Source of the DNA: Planctomycetota bacterium
GTDB lineage: Bacteria > Planctomycetota > Planctomycetia > Pirellulales > Thermoguttaceae
NCBI GenBank assembly: GCA_021784975.1
Contig: JAJYGU010000213.1
Location: 1 to 11,468 of the forward strand
Direction: 5' to 3'
DNA length: 11,468 nucleotides
Shown: one piece after another, positions 1-6,267 of the stretch
Layout of the letters: each line of letters starts with the position of its first letter
Numbering within the stretch: the first letter of the stretch is position 1
Notes under the pieces: model-generated
Databases searched by the model: none
What the model saw: only the letters and a program-made list of their open reading frames with translations
Told to the model about the DNA's origin: nothing
Position numbers and translations under genes: made by a program

Positions 1-897
1 GGCGGCCTGGTCCTGTCGGCCAGCAGCGAGAGCGTGAGTTTTCTGTTGCGGGCCCTGTCGGAAACCGAGCGGGTGGACGTGCTCAGCCGGCCGCAGATAA
101 TGACCGTCGACAACGAGCCGGCCTTCGTCCAGGTGGGGCAACGGGTGCCGCGGATCACCGCCTCGGCGCTGACCGCTTTCGGGCAACAGAACAGCATCGT
201 TCTGGACAACGTGGGGCTGATCCTGGGGGTCACGCCGCGGATCAGCGAAACCGACGGACGGATCATCATGGAGGTGGATGCCGAGCGGTCGTCGGTGAAC
301 CCGGTGACTTCCGGCATTCCGGTCACCGCCGTTAATAACACGGTGATCTACGCGCCGACCTACGATCTGACGATGGCCCAAACCACCGTCAGCGCCATTG
401 ACGGGGAAACCCTGGTGCTGGGCGGATTGATCAACAACAGCAACGACGTTACCCATCGCCGCGTGCCGTTGTTGAGCGACATACCGATCCTCGGCTGGTT
501 TTTCCGCTACGATTCGACCATCAAACAGCGGTCGGAAATGCTGATCATCCTTACCCCGCACATCGTCCGCAGCCCGCTGGATGCCGAACGGGTGCGGAAC
601 ATGGAGGAGCGCCGCATCCACTGGTGCCTGGGGGACGTCTGCGCCATTGACGGGCCGGTGGGCTTTAGCGCCCGGAAGGGGTTGCCGGCGGCGGCCACGA
701 TCTATCCCGACGCCAATCCCCGCGGGAAGTTCTCGCCGTCCGAGAACCCTCCCTCGCCACCGGCGCCGGAGACCGGCTCGGAGCCGATTCCGCCTGGTCC
801 GGCGATGATGCCGCGCCCGCCGGCCCCGGCCGAACCGGCACCGCCGGGGGACGCGACACTGCCCGCAGCAACCCCGCCGCATCCCGGCGTGAAGTGA
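1..897 (+). CDS. Secretin (type II/III secretion system outer-membrane channel), 5'-truncated
   Basis: The frame is open from the first base of the window, so the N-terminal domains (N0/N1 or BON-like) lie outside; 298 residues are visible. The visible part is the C-terminal secretin homology domain, which forms the multimeric outer-membrane channel of type II secretion, type IV pilus or Tad-like machines. Family signatures are VLSRPQIMTVDNEPAFVQVGQ near residues 27-47, the VPLLSDIPILGWFFR motif at 155-169, and EMLIILTPHIV at 179-189 ending the last membrane strand. After the domain come about 50 residues with a WCLGDVC segment, then a Pro/Ala-rich low-complexity tail from about residue 240. 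The tail is not part of the secretin fold and may bind the wall or a partner. Which machine it serves cannot be told from this fragment. The next gene encodes a lipoprotein, which could be a pilotin-like or accessory factor, but this is only positional inference. The GTG at 34 is an internal codon, not a start. Confidence 0.93.
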   Translation, partial: GGLVLSASSESVSFLLRALSETERVDVLSRPQIMTVDNEPAFVQVGQRVPRITASALTAFGQQNSIVLDNVGLILGVTPRISETDGRIIMEVDAERSSVNPVTSGIPVTAVNNTVIYAPTYDLTMAQTTVSAIDGETLVLGGLINNSNDVTHRRVPLLSDIPILGWFFRYDSTIKQRSEMLIILTPHIVRSPLDAERVRNMEERRIHWCLGDVCAIDGPVGFSARKGLPAAATIYPDANPRGKFSPSENPPSPPAPETGSEPIPPGPAMMPRPPAPAEPAPPGDATLPAATPPHPGVK

Positions 898-958
898 CTC
901 CCGGCCGATAAGGCCAAGCAGGTATGGCGAGAGTAATCGGTCCCGCCGAGCTCTACTG

Positions 959-1012
959 TTCGCGGGCGAAAATGATTGTCGTCGCGGCGAATGTTCAATG
1001 TTCGCCCGCGAA
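959..1012. repeat. Perfect 12-bp inverted repeat with an alternative third arm
   Basis: TTCGCGGGCGAA (959-970) and TTCGCCCGCGAA (1001-1012) are perfect inverted copies with a 30-nt loop. A third related arm, TCGCGGCGAA (982-991), could pair with the right arm instead, with one bulged C, giving a shorter-loop hairpin. AATGTTC is tandemly duplicated at 990-1003. The structure fills the gap between the secretin and lipoprotein genes and ends 26 nt before the ATG. No U-run follows on either strand, so I do not call it an intrinsic terminator. It could be an mRNA processing or attenuation structure, or an operator. Confidence 0.6.
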
Positions 1013-1038
1013 AAATATAGCGTGGTTGGGTTGAAATC

Positions 1039-2166
1039 ATGCCCCATCGCTCCATCACCAGCCTGACATCCTGGTTCCTGGCGGGAGTGGCCGCGCTTGC
1101 GCTGCCCGGCTGCGCCTCCCTCGACTTGTCGAAGGACCTGGTCTGGCCCTGGGAGGCAACGCCTGCCAAGCCGCCCGCCAAGTTCACGGATACCTGGACA
1201 TTTACCGTCTTGCGGCAGCCGGGTTTGCCGCCCATCCGTGGTTTCGGCGGCCGGGTCACGTTCTTCGACAGCCAGGACAAGCCGATGAAGGTCGACGGGA
1301 CGTTCACCGTTTATGCCTTCGACGCCCGGACCGACAATCCGATGGCCGCCCTGCCCGAGCGAAAGTTCGTCTTTCTGGAAAAGGACCTGGCCAGGCACCA
1401 CGATAAGATCAAGCTGGGCGATTCGTACAGCTTCTGGCTGCCCTGGGGCGAAGTGGACGGCCCGCAGCGACAGCTCACTCTGATCGCCCGGTTCGAGGCC
1501 AAACACGGCCAGTTGGTGATGGGATCGGCCTCGCGATTGATCCTCTCGGGCAGCGAGCCGCCCGCGAAGAAGAAGGCGGCGGCGCCGCCGGCCGTCGCCA
1601 CCGCACCCTCTGCGAACCGCCAAGCGGCGAAGAACCCGTCCGACGACGGGGACGGCGTGCGGCCCGCCTCTTATCAGCAAGAGGTCTCCAGCCAGACATC
1701 CGGCGACAAGAGGTGCGTCGAGACCATCGACGTACCGCCGGGTTTCGTACGCCATTCCCTCAGTTCGCCGGAACTGCCGGAGGAGAAGACTGCGGGGGCC
1801 GCCGCCGAGATGTTTACCCGGCCTGCTTCTGGCTCGCAGGTGAGCGGGTCGTCCGCGGCAACGGGCGCGGTCAAGGACGCAGCGTCTGGGCGGGAGGCGA
1901 AGTCCCCGAAGGCCGATTCAGACGCAACGGGGGAGGCTGAATCTTCAACTCGTTTTGGACCGCCGAGACTCCAGGCTCGAAAAGAAGCAGTTGGCGGGCC
2001 AACGCGCGATCCCTTTCGGAGAACACAACTCCGCGGACGATGGCCAACCTGCCCGCCATCACCACCTCGACCGGTCCCGTGGCGTGAAACTCAGAACACC
2101 CCCGCAGACGCCCCGCCAATTGGGACGACATCCGCTCCGCCAGCGGGGCCGAATACGCAAAACTGA
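1039..2166 (+). CDS. Putative lipoprotein of unknown function with a disordered tail
   Basis: This encodes 375 residues. The N-terminus is a lipoprotein signal: a basic n-region (MPHR), a hydrophobic segment, and LALPGC with Cys25 as the likely lipidated residue (Pro at -2 is not ideal for a lipobox). Residues about 48-175 look like a compact beta-rich domain (DTWTFTVLRQPGLPPIRGFGGRVTFFD, then VDGTFTVYAFDA and YSFWLPWGEVDG); I do not recognise a named family. From about residue 180 the protein is Ala/Pro/Ser/Lys-rich and probably disordered. It lies 141 nt after the secretin gene on the same strand, so co-transcription and an accessory role are plausible. The ATG at 1039 has only a weak upstream purine stretch but is the only start that gives the signal peptide. 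The last 98 codons run antisense to the BON-domain gene and have atypical codons (AGA, ACA, CGA), so the true C-terminus may be shorter, through a lost stop or a frameshift. Confidence 0.75.
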   Translation: MPHRSITSLTSWFLAGVAALALPGCASLDLSKDLVWPWEATPAKPPAKFTDTWTFTVLRQPGLPPIRGFGGRVTFFDSQDKPMKVDGTFTVYAFDARTDNPMAALPERKFVFLEKDLARHHDKIKLGDSYSFWLPWGEVDGPQRQLTLIARFEAKHGQLVMGSASRLILSGSEPPAKKKAAAPPAVATAPSANRQAAKNPSDDGDGVRPASYQQEVSSQTSGDKRCVETIDVPPGFVRHSLSSPELPEEKTAGAAAEMFTRPASGSQVSGSSAATGAVKDAASGREAKSPKADSDATGEAESSTRFGPPRLQARKEAVGGPTRDPFRRTQLRGRWPTCPPSPPRPVPWRETQNTPADAPPIGTTSAPPAGPNTQN

Positions 2167-2575
2167 CTTCTAGCCGCGGGGGATAGATGCTTAGGCGGGA
2201 CGGGGGCGTCGCCAAGGCCGCCTGCAACTGCCGATTGGCACTGGCCATCGCCCGTTGCGAACTGAGATCGCTGACGGCCGCCTGCACGCTCCCTCCGCTC
2301 TCGTTCGCTCCCACAAAGTGAGAGGTGCCCTGCGCCCCGCGGCCGACGAACGAGTCTGACGAGCGGTTCTGCCGCAAGAACCGGGCGTTGGTGGGCACGA
2401 CGCCCATCGCCGCCCCACCTTGGGAGTCGCCCGTCGTGCCCGGCGACGCCTGTTGCATTTGGTCCAACAGGGGAACGCCGACCGTACGGTCGCCGAACAT
2501 CTGGGCCGACGCCGTGCCCGCCACAGTCAGCAGCCATGCGGCCCCCAGTAGAGCTAGTTTGGGTCGGATGTTCAT
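1871..2575 (-). CDS. Exported BON-domain protein
   Basis: This encodes 234 residues. The start is the ATG at 2575-2573, preceded by GGAGG with 5-nt spacing and followed by a classic Sec signal peptide: MNIRPK, a hydrophobic core LALLGAAWLLTVAGTASA, and a probable cleavage at ASA-Q. A frame open further upstream lacks such a start. Residues about 35-130 are Gln/Ser/Gly-rich. The C-terminal part (about 145-220) matches a BON domain: a predicted alpha/beta pattern with a glycine-centred VEVVMAGRLAIVRGVVFSERDRALARQLLLFEPGVSAVQNEL. BON domains bind phospholipid or act in envelope assembly and also occur inside some secretins, which fits the nearby secretin. The gene converges on the lipoprotein gene, and its last 296 bases, which encode the core of the BON domain, lie antisense to that gene's end. 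Codons here end mostly in G or C, so this is the frame under selection in the overlap. Confidence 0.82.
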   Translation of the reverse strand: MNIRPKLALLGAAWLLTVAGTASAQMFGDRTVGVPLLDQMQQASPGTTGDSQGGAAMGVVPTNARFLRQNRSSDSFVGRGAQGTSHFVGANESGGSVQAAVSDLSSQRAMASANRQLQAALATPPSRLSIYPPRLEVSFAYSAPLAERMSSQLAGRLRGCSEFHATGPVEVVMAGRLAIVRGVVFSERDRALARQLLLFEPGVSAVQNELKIQPPPLRLNRPSGTSPPAQTLRP

Positions 2576-2580
2576 AGAGG

Positions 2581-2585
2581 CCTCC
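2581..2585 (-). promoter_or_regulatory. Shine-Dalgarno site of the BON-domain gene
   Basis: GGAGG on the minus strand sits 5 nt before the ATG at 2575. It decides this start over any upstream in-frame codon. Confidence 0.75.
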
Positions 2586-2671
2586 GGTCTGACATCGTCA
2601 TTCTTGACGGCGACTAAGTGCCGGCACAGGTGGGTTGAGCACAGACTCCCTGCCGACGGTTTAGGTGGGCC

Positions 2672-2691
2672 GTTGCGGGCATAGCCGCAAC
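2672..2691. repeat. Small hairpin in the divergent intergenic region
   Basis: GTTGCGG at 2672-2678 pairs perfectly with CCGCAAC at 2685-2691 across a 6-nt loop. It lies about 100 nt upstream of the BON gene start. It has no U-run, so it is more likely a leader hairpin or protein site than a terminator. Confidence 0.4.
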
Positions 2692-2986
2692 ACAATCATC
2701 CTACCAAATCGGCCCGCTCTCGTCCACTGATTGATCTGAATGATTACTCCAGACCCTTGAAACGGGGGTAGAATGGGGTATTTGGAAAGGTTTGCCTTGT
2801 GCTCGCAAAATCCGCATTTTGCGGCGATTCCGTTGAAGCCGTAAAGCTGGCTCCGTCGATACATCTAATAAGACTGTCTTTCCTGCCAATTACTGTTCCC
2901 ACGTCTTACCCGCTAAGAACCGCCCACCGCAATTGTGCGAACCATGGCACCGATCACGGTCGCGCAGAAGCACTTTGTTCGTTTTT

Positions 2987-2996
2987 GAGGGGGGGG
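2987..2996 (+). promoter_or_regulatory. Ribosome binding site containing a G8 tract
   Basis: The purine stretch GAGGGGGGGG ends 6 nt before the ATG at 3003 and is the only good Shine-Dalgarno candidate for the TonB receptor. It contains an unbroken run of eight G (2989-2996), which is prone to slippage and could change SD spacing. Confidence 0.6.
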
Positions 2997-3002
2997 ACTC
3001 AC

Positions 3003-5129
3003 ATGCATCTCTTGCCAAATCTGACTCGGCCATGCCGCGCCGGACCGGTCTTTTTGGCGATTCTGGCGATGGCGATGGTCCCGGCAGGGGTTCGAGCCGA
3101 CGCGCCGACGCCGGCGCAGGGGAATGCCCCGGCCAAGAGCGGGCGAGCGGACGACCCGGAAGGCATTCTCAACATGGATGTCGATCAATTGGCCAAGGTC
3201 AACGTGCAGGCCCCCGCCTTAAATGTGGAAACGACCTCGATGGCCCGACAAGAAAGCACGGTGGGACGCACGGCGGGCGCGATCTATGTAATTACCCAAG
3301 AGATGATTCAGCGTAGCGGGGCGCTGAATATCCCCGACGTCTTGCGGTTGGTCCCGGGCCTGGATGTGGCCCAAGTCAACTCCCACACCTGGGCCATCAG
3401 CTCGCGGGGATTCAACGACGAATACGCCGACAAGCTGCTGGTGCTGATCGACGGCCGGATCGTCTATTCGCCGCTGTTTGCCGGGACCTACTGGGACGTT
3501 CAGGACGTGGTGCTGGAAGACATCGACCGGATCGAAGTGATCCGTGGTCCCGGGGGAACGATCTGGGGCGTCAACGCCGTCAACGGGGTCATTAACATCA
3601 TCACCAAGAAGGCCAAAGACACGCAGGGGGCTCTGGTCAACGTTGGCGGCGGCACGGACTATCTCGACCGCGAAGAGTTCCGTTACGGCGGCCAGATCGG
3701 CGAGGACTTGTATTTCCGCGTCTACGGCAAGGCCTTCGATCACTCTCCCGGCTTCGGAGACGGCGCCGATTGGTGGCACCAAGGGCGGACCGGCTTTCGG
3801 GCCGATTGGGAACCGGACAAAGACAAGTCCAATGTGTTCACTTTTCAAGGCGACTATTACTCCGGCGAAGCCGGATACAACAGCGGAATGGATATACCCG
3901 TTCCTCCGTTCCGGACCACCATCGCCGGCGATGAAGGCGTGCTGGGAGGGAACCTGCTGGCCCATTGGAAACACATCATCAGCGACGATTCCGACTGGGA
4001 CCTGCTGACCTATTACGACCGGGCCGATCGCAACTATGGAGTTTTCTGGGACCAGGCGGTGAACACGTTCGACATCGAGTTTCAGCATCGCTTTCCGCTG
4101 GGACCGCGGAACGAAATCACCTGGGGCGGGCAGTATCGACAGATCCACGACGATGAAACGACCTTCCCGTTCGCCCTGAACTTTGAGCCTCCCTCGCGGA
4201 CCACCGGCGAGTTCAACATGTATGTGCAGAACCAGATGACGCTGGTCCCCGATCGGCTGTTCTTCACCTTCGGCTCGAGGTTCGATCAGAACGACTACAC
4301 GGGTTTCGAATATGAGCCGAGCGCGCGGGTGCTGTATACCCCGGACAAGAAGCAGTCGTGGTGGGCGGCGATTTCCCGGGCAGTCCGCATTCCCTCGCGG
4401 TTGAACGCCAACGGAGACATCACCCCCTTTGCCCCTGAGCCGCTGCCATATCCGCCGCCGCTAAATCAGGAGTTCTTCCGCTTTGAGGGCAATTCCTCGC
4501 TGTTGTCCGAGGACCTGATCGCCTACGAGCTTGGCTACCGGGCCCAGCCCGATCCGAAGTTCTCTTACGATATCGCCCTGTTCTATAACGTCTACACGCA
4601 ACTGACGGCCCTGCAACCGAGCAGCTATTATTTCGACCAGGGGAATCTGATCCTGCCGTTCCTGACGGTCAACGGCGGCAACGCCCAGACCTGGGGCGGA
4701 GAGATCAGCGCGCACTACGCATTGACCGACACCTGGCGGCTGACGGCCAATTACAGCCTGCTGGAGTGGGAGTTCCAGTTTGCCCCCGGCGACATCCCTT
4801 ACGTCTTTGACTTGCCCGGTTCCAACCCACACAACCAGGTGCAGTTCATCTCCTCCTGGGACTTCGGCCGCCGCTTGCAATTCGACATGATCCTGCGATA
4901 TGTAGACTCCCTGCCAGGGGAGATTTTGTATGGATTCCCAATCGACGGGGTGCGCAACTACACCACCATGGATCTTCGTCTGGCGTGGCAGGCAAATAAG
5001 CACCTCGAATGTGCGCTCATCGGACGCAACTTGTTCGACTATCACCATCAGGAGTTCAACGAGCTCATGGGTCTCTATCAATCGCAAGTGGAACGGAGCG
5101 TGTTTGGCAGCATGACCTGGCGGTATTGA
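3003..5129 (+). CDS. TonB-dependent outer-membrane receptor
   Basis: This encodes 708 residues, a normal length for the family. The ATG at 3003 was chosen because a purine-rich SD precedes it and a signal peptide follows (core GPVFLAILAMAMVPAG, cleavage probably near residue 34, VRADA). The plug domain covers about 85-205: GAIYVITQEMI, then LRLVPGLDVAQVN, SSRGFNDEYADKLLVLIDGR, IDRIEVIRGPGGTIWGVNAV and NGVINIITKKA, all typical of gated TonB receptors. Residues about 210-708 form the 22-strand barrel with alternating aromatic strands, ending in an aromatic residue (SMTWRY), as expected for BAM-dependent insertion. No FecA-type STN signalling extension is present. The short segment LNMDVDQLAKVNVQAP (57-71) before the plug may hold the TonB contact. 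The substrate (siderophore, vitamin, sugar or other) cannot be deduced. The two following genes suggest a receptor coupled to signalling. Confidence 0.95.
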   Translation: MHLLPNLTRPCRAGPVFLAILAMAMVPAGVRADAPTPAQGNAPAKSGRADDPEGILNMDVDQLAKVNVQAPALNVETTSMARQESTVGRTAGAIYVITQEMIQRSGALNIPDVLRLVPGLDVAQVNSHTWAISSRGFNDEYADKLLVLIDGRIVYSPLFAGTYWDVQDVVLEDIDRIEVIRGPGGTIWGVNAVNGVINIITKKAKDTQGALVNVGGGTDYLDREEFRYGGQIGEDLYFRVYGKAFDHSPGFGDGADWWHQGRTGFRADWEPDKDKSNVFTFQGDYYSGEAGYNSGMDIPVPPFRTTIAGDEGVLGGNLLAHWKHIISDDSDWDLLTYYDRADRNYGVFWDQAVNTFDIEFQHRFPLGPRNEITWGGQYRQIHDDETTFPFALNFEPPSRTTGEFNMYVQNQMTLVPDRLFFTFGSRFDQNDYTGFEYEPSARVLYTPDKKQSWWAAISRAVRIPSRLNANGDITPFAPEPLPYPPPLNQEFFRFEGNSSLLSEDLIAYELGYRAQPDPKFSYDIALFYNVYTQLTALQPSSYYFDQGNLILPFLTVNGGNAQTWGGEISAHYALTDTWRLTANYSLLEWEFQFAPGDIPYVFDLPGSNPHNQVQFISSWDFGRRLQFDMILRYVDSLPGEILYGFPIDGVRNYTTMDLRLAWQANKHLECALIGRNLFDYHHQEFNELMGLYQSQVERSVFGSMTWRY

Positions 5130-5243
5130 GGATGCGCGGACGTCCCGGCGCTATGGGATGCCGTCGTTCCGGGGCTTTTGGGGGAACGGATAGCCATGAT
5201 TTCGGGCCATGGATATCGCGCGAGTGTTAGGAAAGAGTTGGGC

Positions 5244-5969
5244 GTGAGATTGCATCGGCGAGCCTACTGTCTGGAAGGGCGATCACCGGTTCCGGCACCC
5301 GGCAAACAGGGGGCGGAAAAAGGGACAGTCCCGTTTTTGTGGCGATCACGCTGCCACGGCCAACCTTCGGTCGGTGCCCTGCCCGCCACAAAAATCAGGA
5401 CAGTTTTCTGGGGCGATCTCGGCGTCAAGCTGGGTGTGCTGCTGCTGTGCTTGGGCGGCACGATGGCCGCGCCGGCCACCGCCCAGGAAAACGACGCCGA
5501 GGCAAGCAGTCGAGAGTACCGGATCAAAGCAGCCTATCTCTACCAATTGGGCCGCTACGTGGAGTGGCCGTCGCGGGTGTTTGGCGGGCCCCAATCGCCC
5601 TTTATGATCGGAGTGTTTGCCGAGAACCCCATCGCCTCTAATCTCATGCAGATCGCCCAGTCTAGAAAGATCCATGACCGCCCGATCGCAGTTCGGATGT
5701 ATTCGGGTCCGTCCAACCTTGCGGCCATCCACATTTTGTTCGTCCCCGGATCGCTTGATCCCAAGCTCCAGTCCGAGATCATCCGCCAAACGACGGGTAA
5801 GCCTATACTACTAGTTGGGGAAGGAGAGGGGTTTACATCGATGGGGGGGGCGATCAGCTTCGTGATCGAAGACAATAGAGTTCGCTTGTACATTGCCCGG
5901 AAGGTGGTCGAGCAACAAGGGCTCTCGATCAGCGCGAAACTGCTGCAAGTGGGCCACGTGGTGGATTAA
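5244..5969 (+). CDS. YfiR-family (DUF4154) periplasmic protein with a repeat-disrupted N-terminus
   Basis: From this start the product has 241 residues. The mature domain runs from about residue 90 (EYRIKAAYLYQLGRYVEWP) to the end, with the family landmarks IGVFAENP, ILFVPG, LLVGEGEGF and GGAISFVIEDNRVRLYIARK...GLSISAKLLQVGHVV. YfiR proteins are periplasmic regulators that bind the sensor part of inner-membrane signalling proteins. A hydrophobic signal core (VKLGVLLLCLGGTMAAPATAQ) lies at about 61-81, but no normal start with a basic n-region precedes it. A palindromic repeat (5317-5411) is read through in frame just upstream and probably replaced or extended the original N-terminus. I chose GTG 5244 because AGGAAAGAG lies 6 nt ahead. 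Alternatives are TTG 5178, ATG 5196 and GTG 5436 (giving MLLLCLGG...). The domain after the signal has no cysteine, unlike P. aeruginosa YfiR. The gene begins 114 nt after the TonB receptor and precedes the hybrid kinase. Family assignment is firm; the start is not. Confidence 0.85.
   Translation: MRLHRRAYCLEGRSPVPAPGKQGAEKGTVPFLWRSRCHGQPSVGALPATKIRTVFWGDLGVKLGVLLLCLGGTMAAPATAQENDAEASSREYRIKAAYLYQLGRYVEWPSRVFGGPQSPFMIGVFAENPIASNLMQIAQSRKIHDRPIAVRMYSGPSNLAAIHILFVPGSLDPKLQSEIIRQTTGKPILLVGEGEGFTSMGGAISFVIEDNRVRLYIARKVVEQQGLSISAKLLQVGHVVD
5317..5411. repeat. REP-like palindromic element inside the YfiR-family reading frame
   Basis: The left end is the palindrome AAAAAGGGAC-A-GTCCC-G-TTTTT (5317-5338). 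An 11-bp perfect inverted repeat TTTTTGTGGCG (5334-5344) / CGCCACAAAAA (5384-5394) encloses a smaller imperfect hairpin around CCAACCTTCGGTCGG. The right end (AGGACAGTTTTCTGG) is a degraded copy of the left. The ends resemble those of the inverted repeat at 11125-11187. Such elements are typical of REP/BIME sequences mobilised by RAYT-type transposases; that origin is inferred. The element is a multiple of three in phase here and has no stop in the gene's frame. Confidence 0.7.
5843..5850 (+). repeat. G8 homopolymer inside the YfiR-family gene
   Basis: Eight consecutive G encode the conserved SMGGA stretch about 40 residues before the C-terminus. A one-base slip would frameshift the last family motif (ISFV...LLQVGHVV). 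The run is not needed to encode glycine, since other Gly codons are available. Confidence 0.7.
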
Positions 5970-6020
5970 TAAATCGCCGCGCCAAGCGTAACCTAGAGTA
6001 GTGGTGAGCCGCAGCGGGCC

Positions 6021-6040
6021 GTGCGTGACCGTTCACGCGC
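6021..6040. repeat. Hairpin downstream of the YfiR-family gene
   Basis: GTGCGTGA (6021-6028) pairs with TCACGCGC (6033-6040) across a CCGT loop, with one G-U pair. It lies 52 nt after the stop codon and has no U-run, so it is a weak terminator candidate at best. Confidence 0.35.
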
Positions 6041-6043
6041 CGC

Positions 6044-6132
6044 TGTCATTCTGAGCGAAGAATCTCGCTTGCCGGAGGGGCAACGCAGATCCTTCGCCGA
6101 CCATGCTTCGCATGGTGCCCGTCAGGATGACA
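6044..6132. repeat. MITE-like 89-bp element with terminal inverted repeats
   Basis: The ends TGTCATTCTGA (6044-6054) and TCAGGATGACA (6122-6132) are inverted copies with 10 of 11 matches. The interior holds the phrases GCGAAGAATCTCGC and GCAGATCCTTCGC and a perfect small hairpin CCATGC-TTC-GCATGG (6101-6115). This TGTCATTCTGAGCG...AGATCCTTCGC...TCAGGATGACA pattern recurs as a dispersed non-coding repeat in many unrelated bacterial genomes (from memory; not searched here). It fills much of the 298-bp gap between the YfiR-family and kinase genes. I see no gene in the rest of that gap. Confidence 0.65.
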
Positions 6133-6267
6133 AACTCGATCCCGGCCTGGGAACGGTTGCGCCGGGCAGTGGCGCTGGTTGGCTATTGGCGGGGCTGCGG
6201 CCGTGGATCTCGCCGGGGCAGACCCGGAGCACTTGGGGTGGGTCACCAAGGGGCAAGCAGAGCAACG

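Larger units (their letters stand above)
2576..3002. other. Divergent intergenic region between the BON and TonB-receptor genes
   Basis: These 427 bases hold no convincing gene. They must contain both divergent promoters, but I cannot place a reliable -35/-10 pair. Visible structure includes a hairpin GTTGCGG / CCGCAAC at 2672-2678 and 2685-2691 with a 6-nt loop, and a hairpin CCGCA-TTT-TGCGG at 2812-2824 whose stem extends through a 2-nt bulge. It is less GC-rich than the flanking genes. The receptor-side leader is long enough for a structured 5' UTR, but it matches no riboswitch class that I recognise. Confidence 0.5.

Noticed and set aside
2782..2796. TTGG...TTTGCC resembling a sigma-54 -24/-12 promoter
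   Set aside because: Only 8 nt separate the GG and GC doublets, whereas sigma-54 promoters need 10.
2799..2865. Segment with GCAAAATCC, a small hairpin and GTAAAGC, recalling a c-di-GMP-I (GEMM) riboswitch
   Set aside because: The conserved GGGACGCAAAGCC core and GNRA-capped first stem are absent, so the likeness is only superficial.
2799..3002. Upstream extension of the TonB receptor frame
   Set aside because: It would bury the signal peptide 68 residues in; the SD at 2987-2996 supports ATG 3003.
3219..4148. Minus-strand open frame opposite the TonB receptor plug
   Set aside because: It lies over conserved plug motifs and has no recognisable protein features.
6103..6267. Upstream extension of the kinase gene to an ATG at 6103
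   Set aside because: The extra 55 residues read through the MITE-like repeat and would put an Arg-rich stretch before the signal-anchor; ATG 6268 gives a normal N-terminus.
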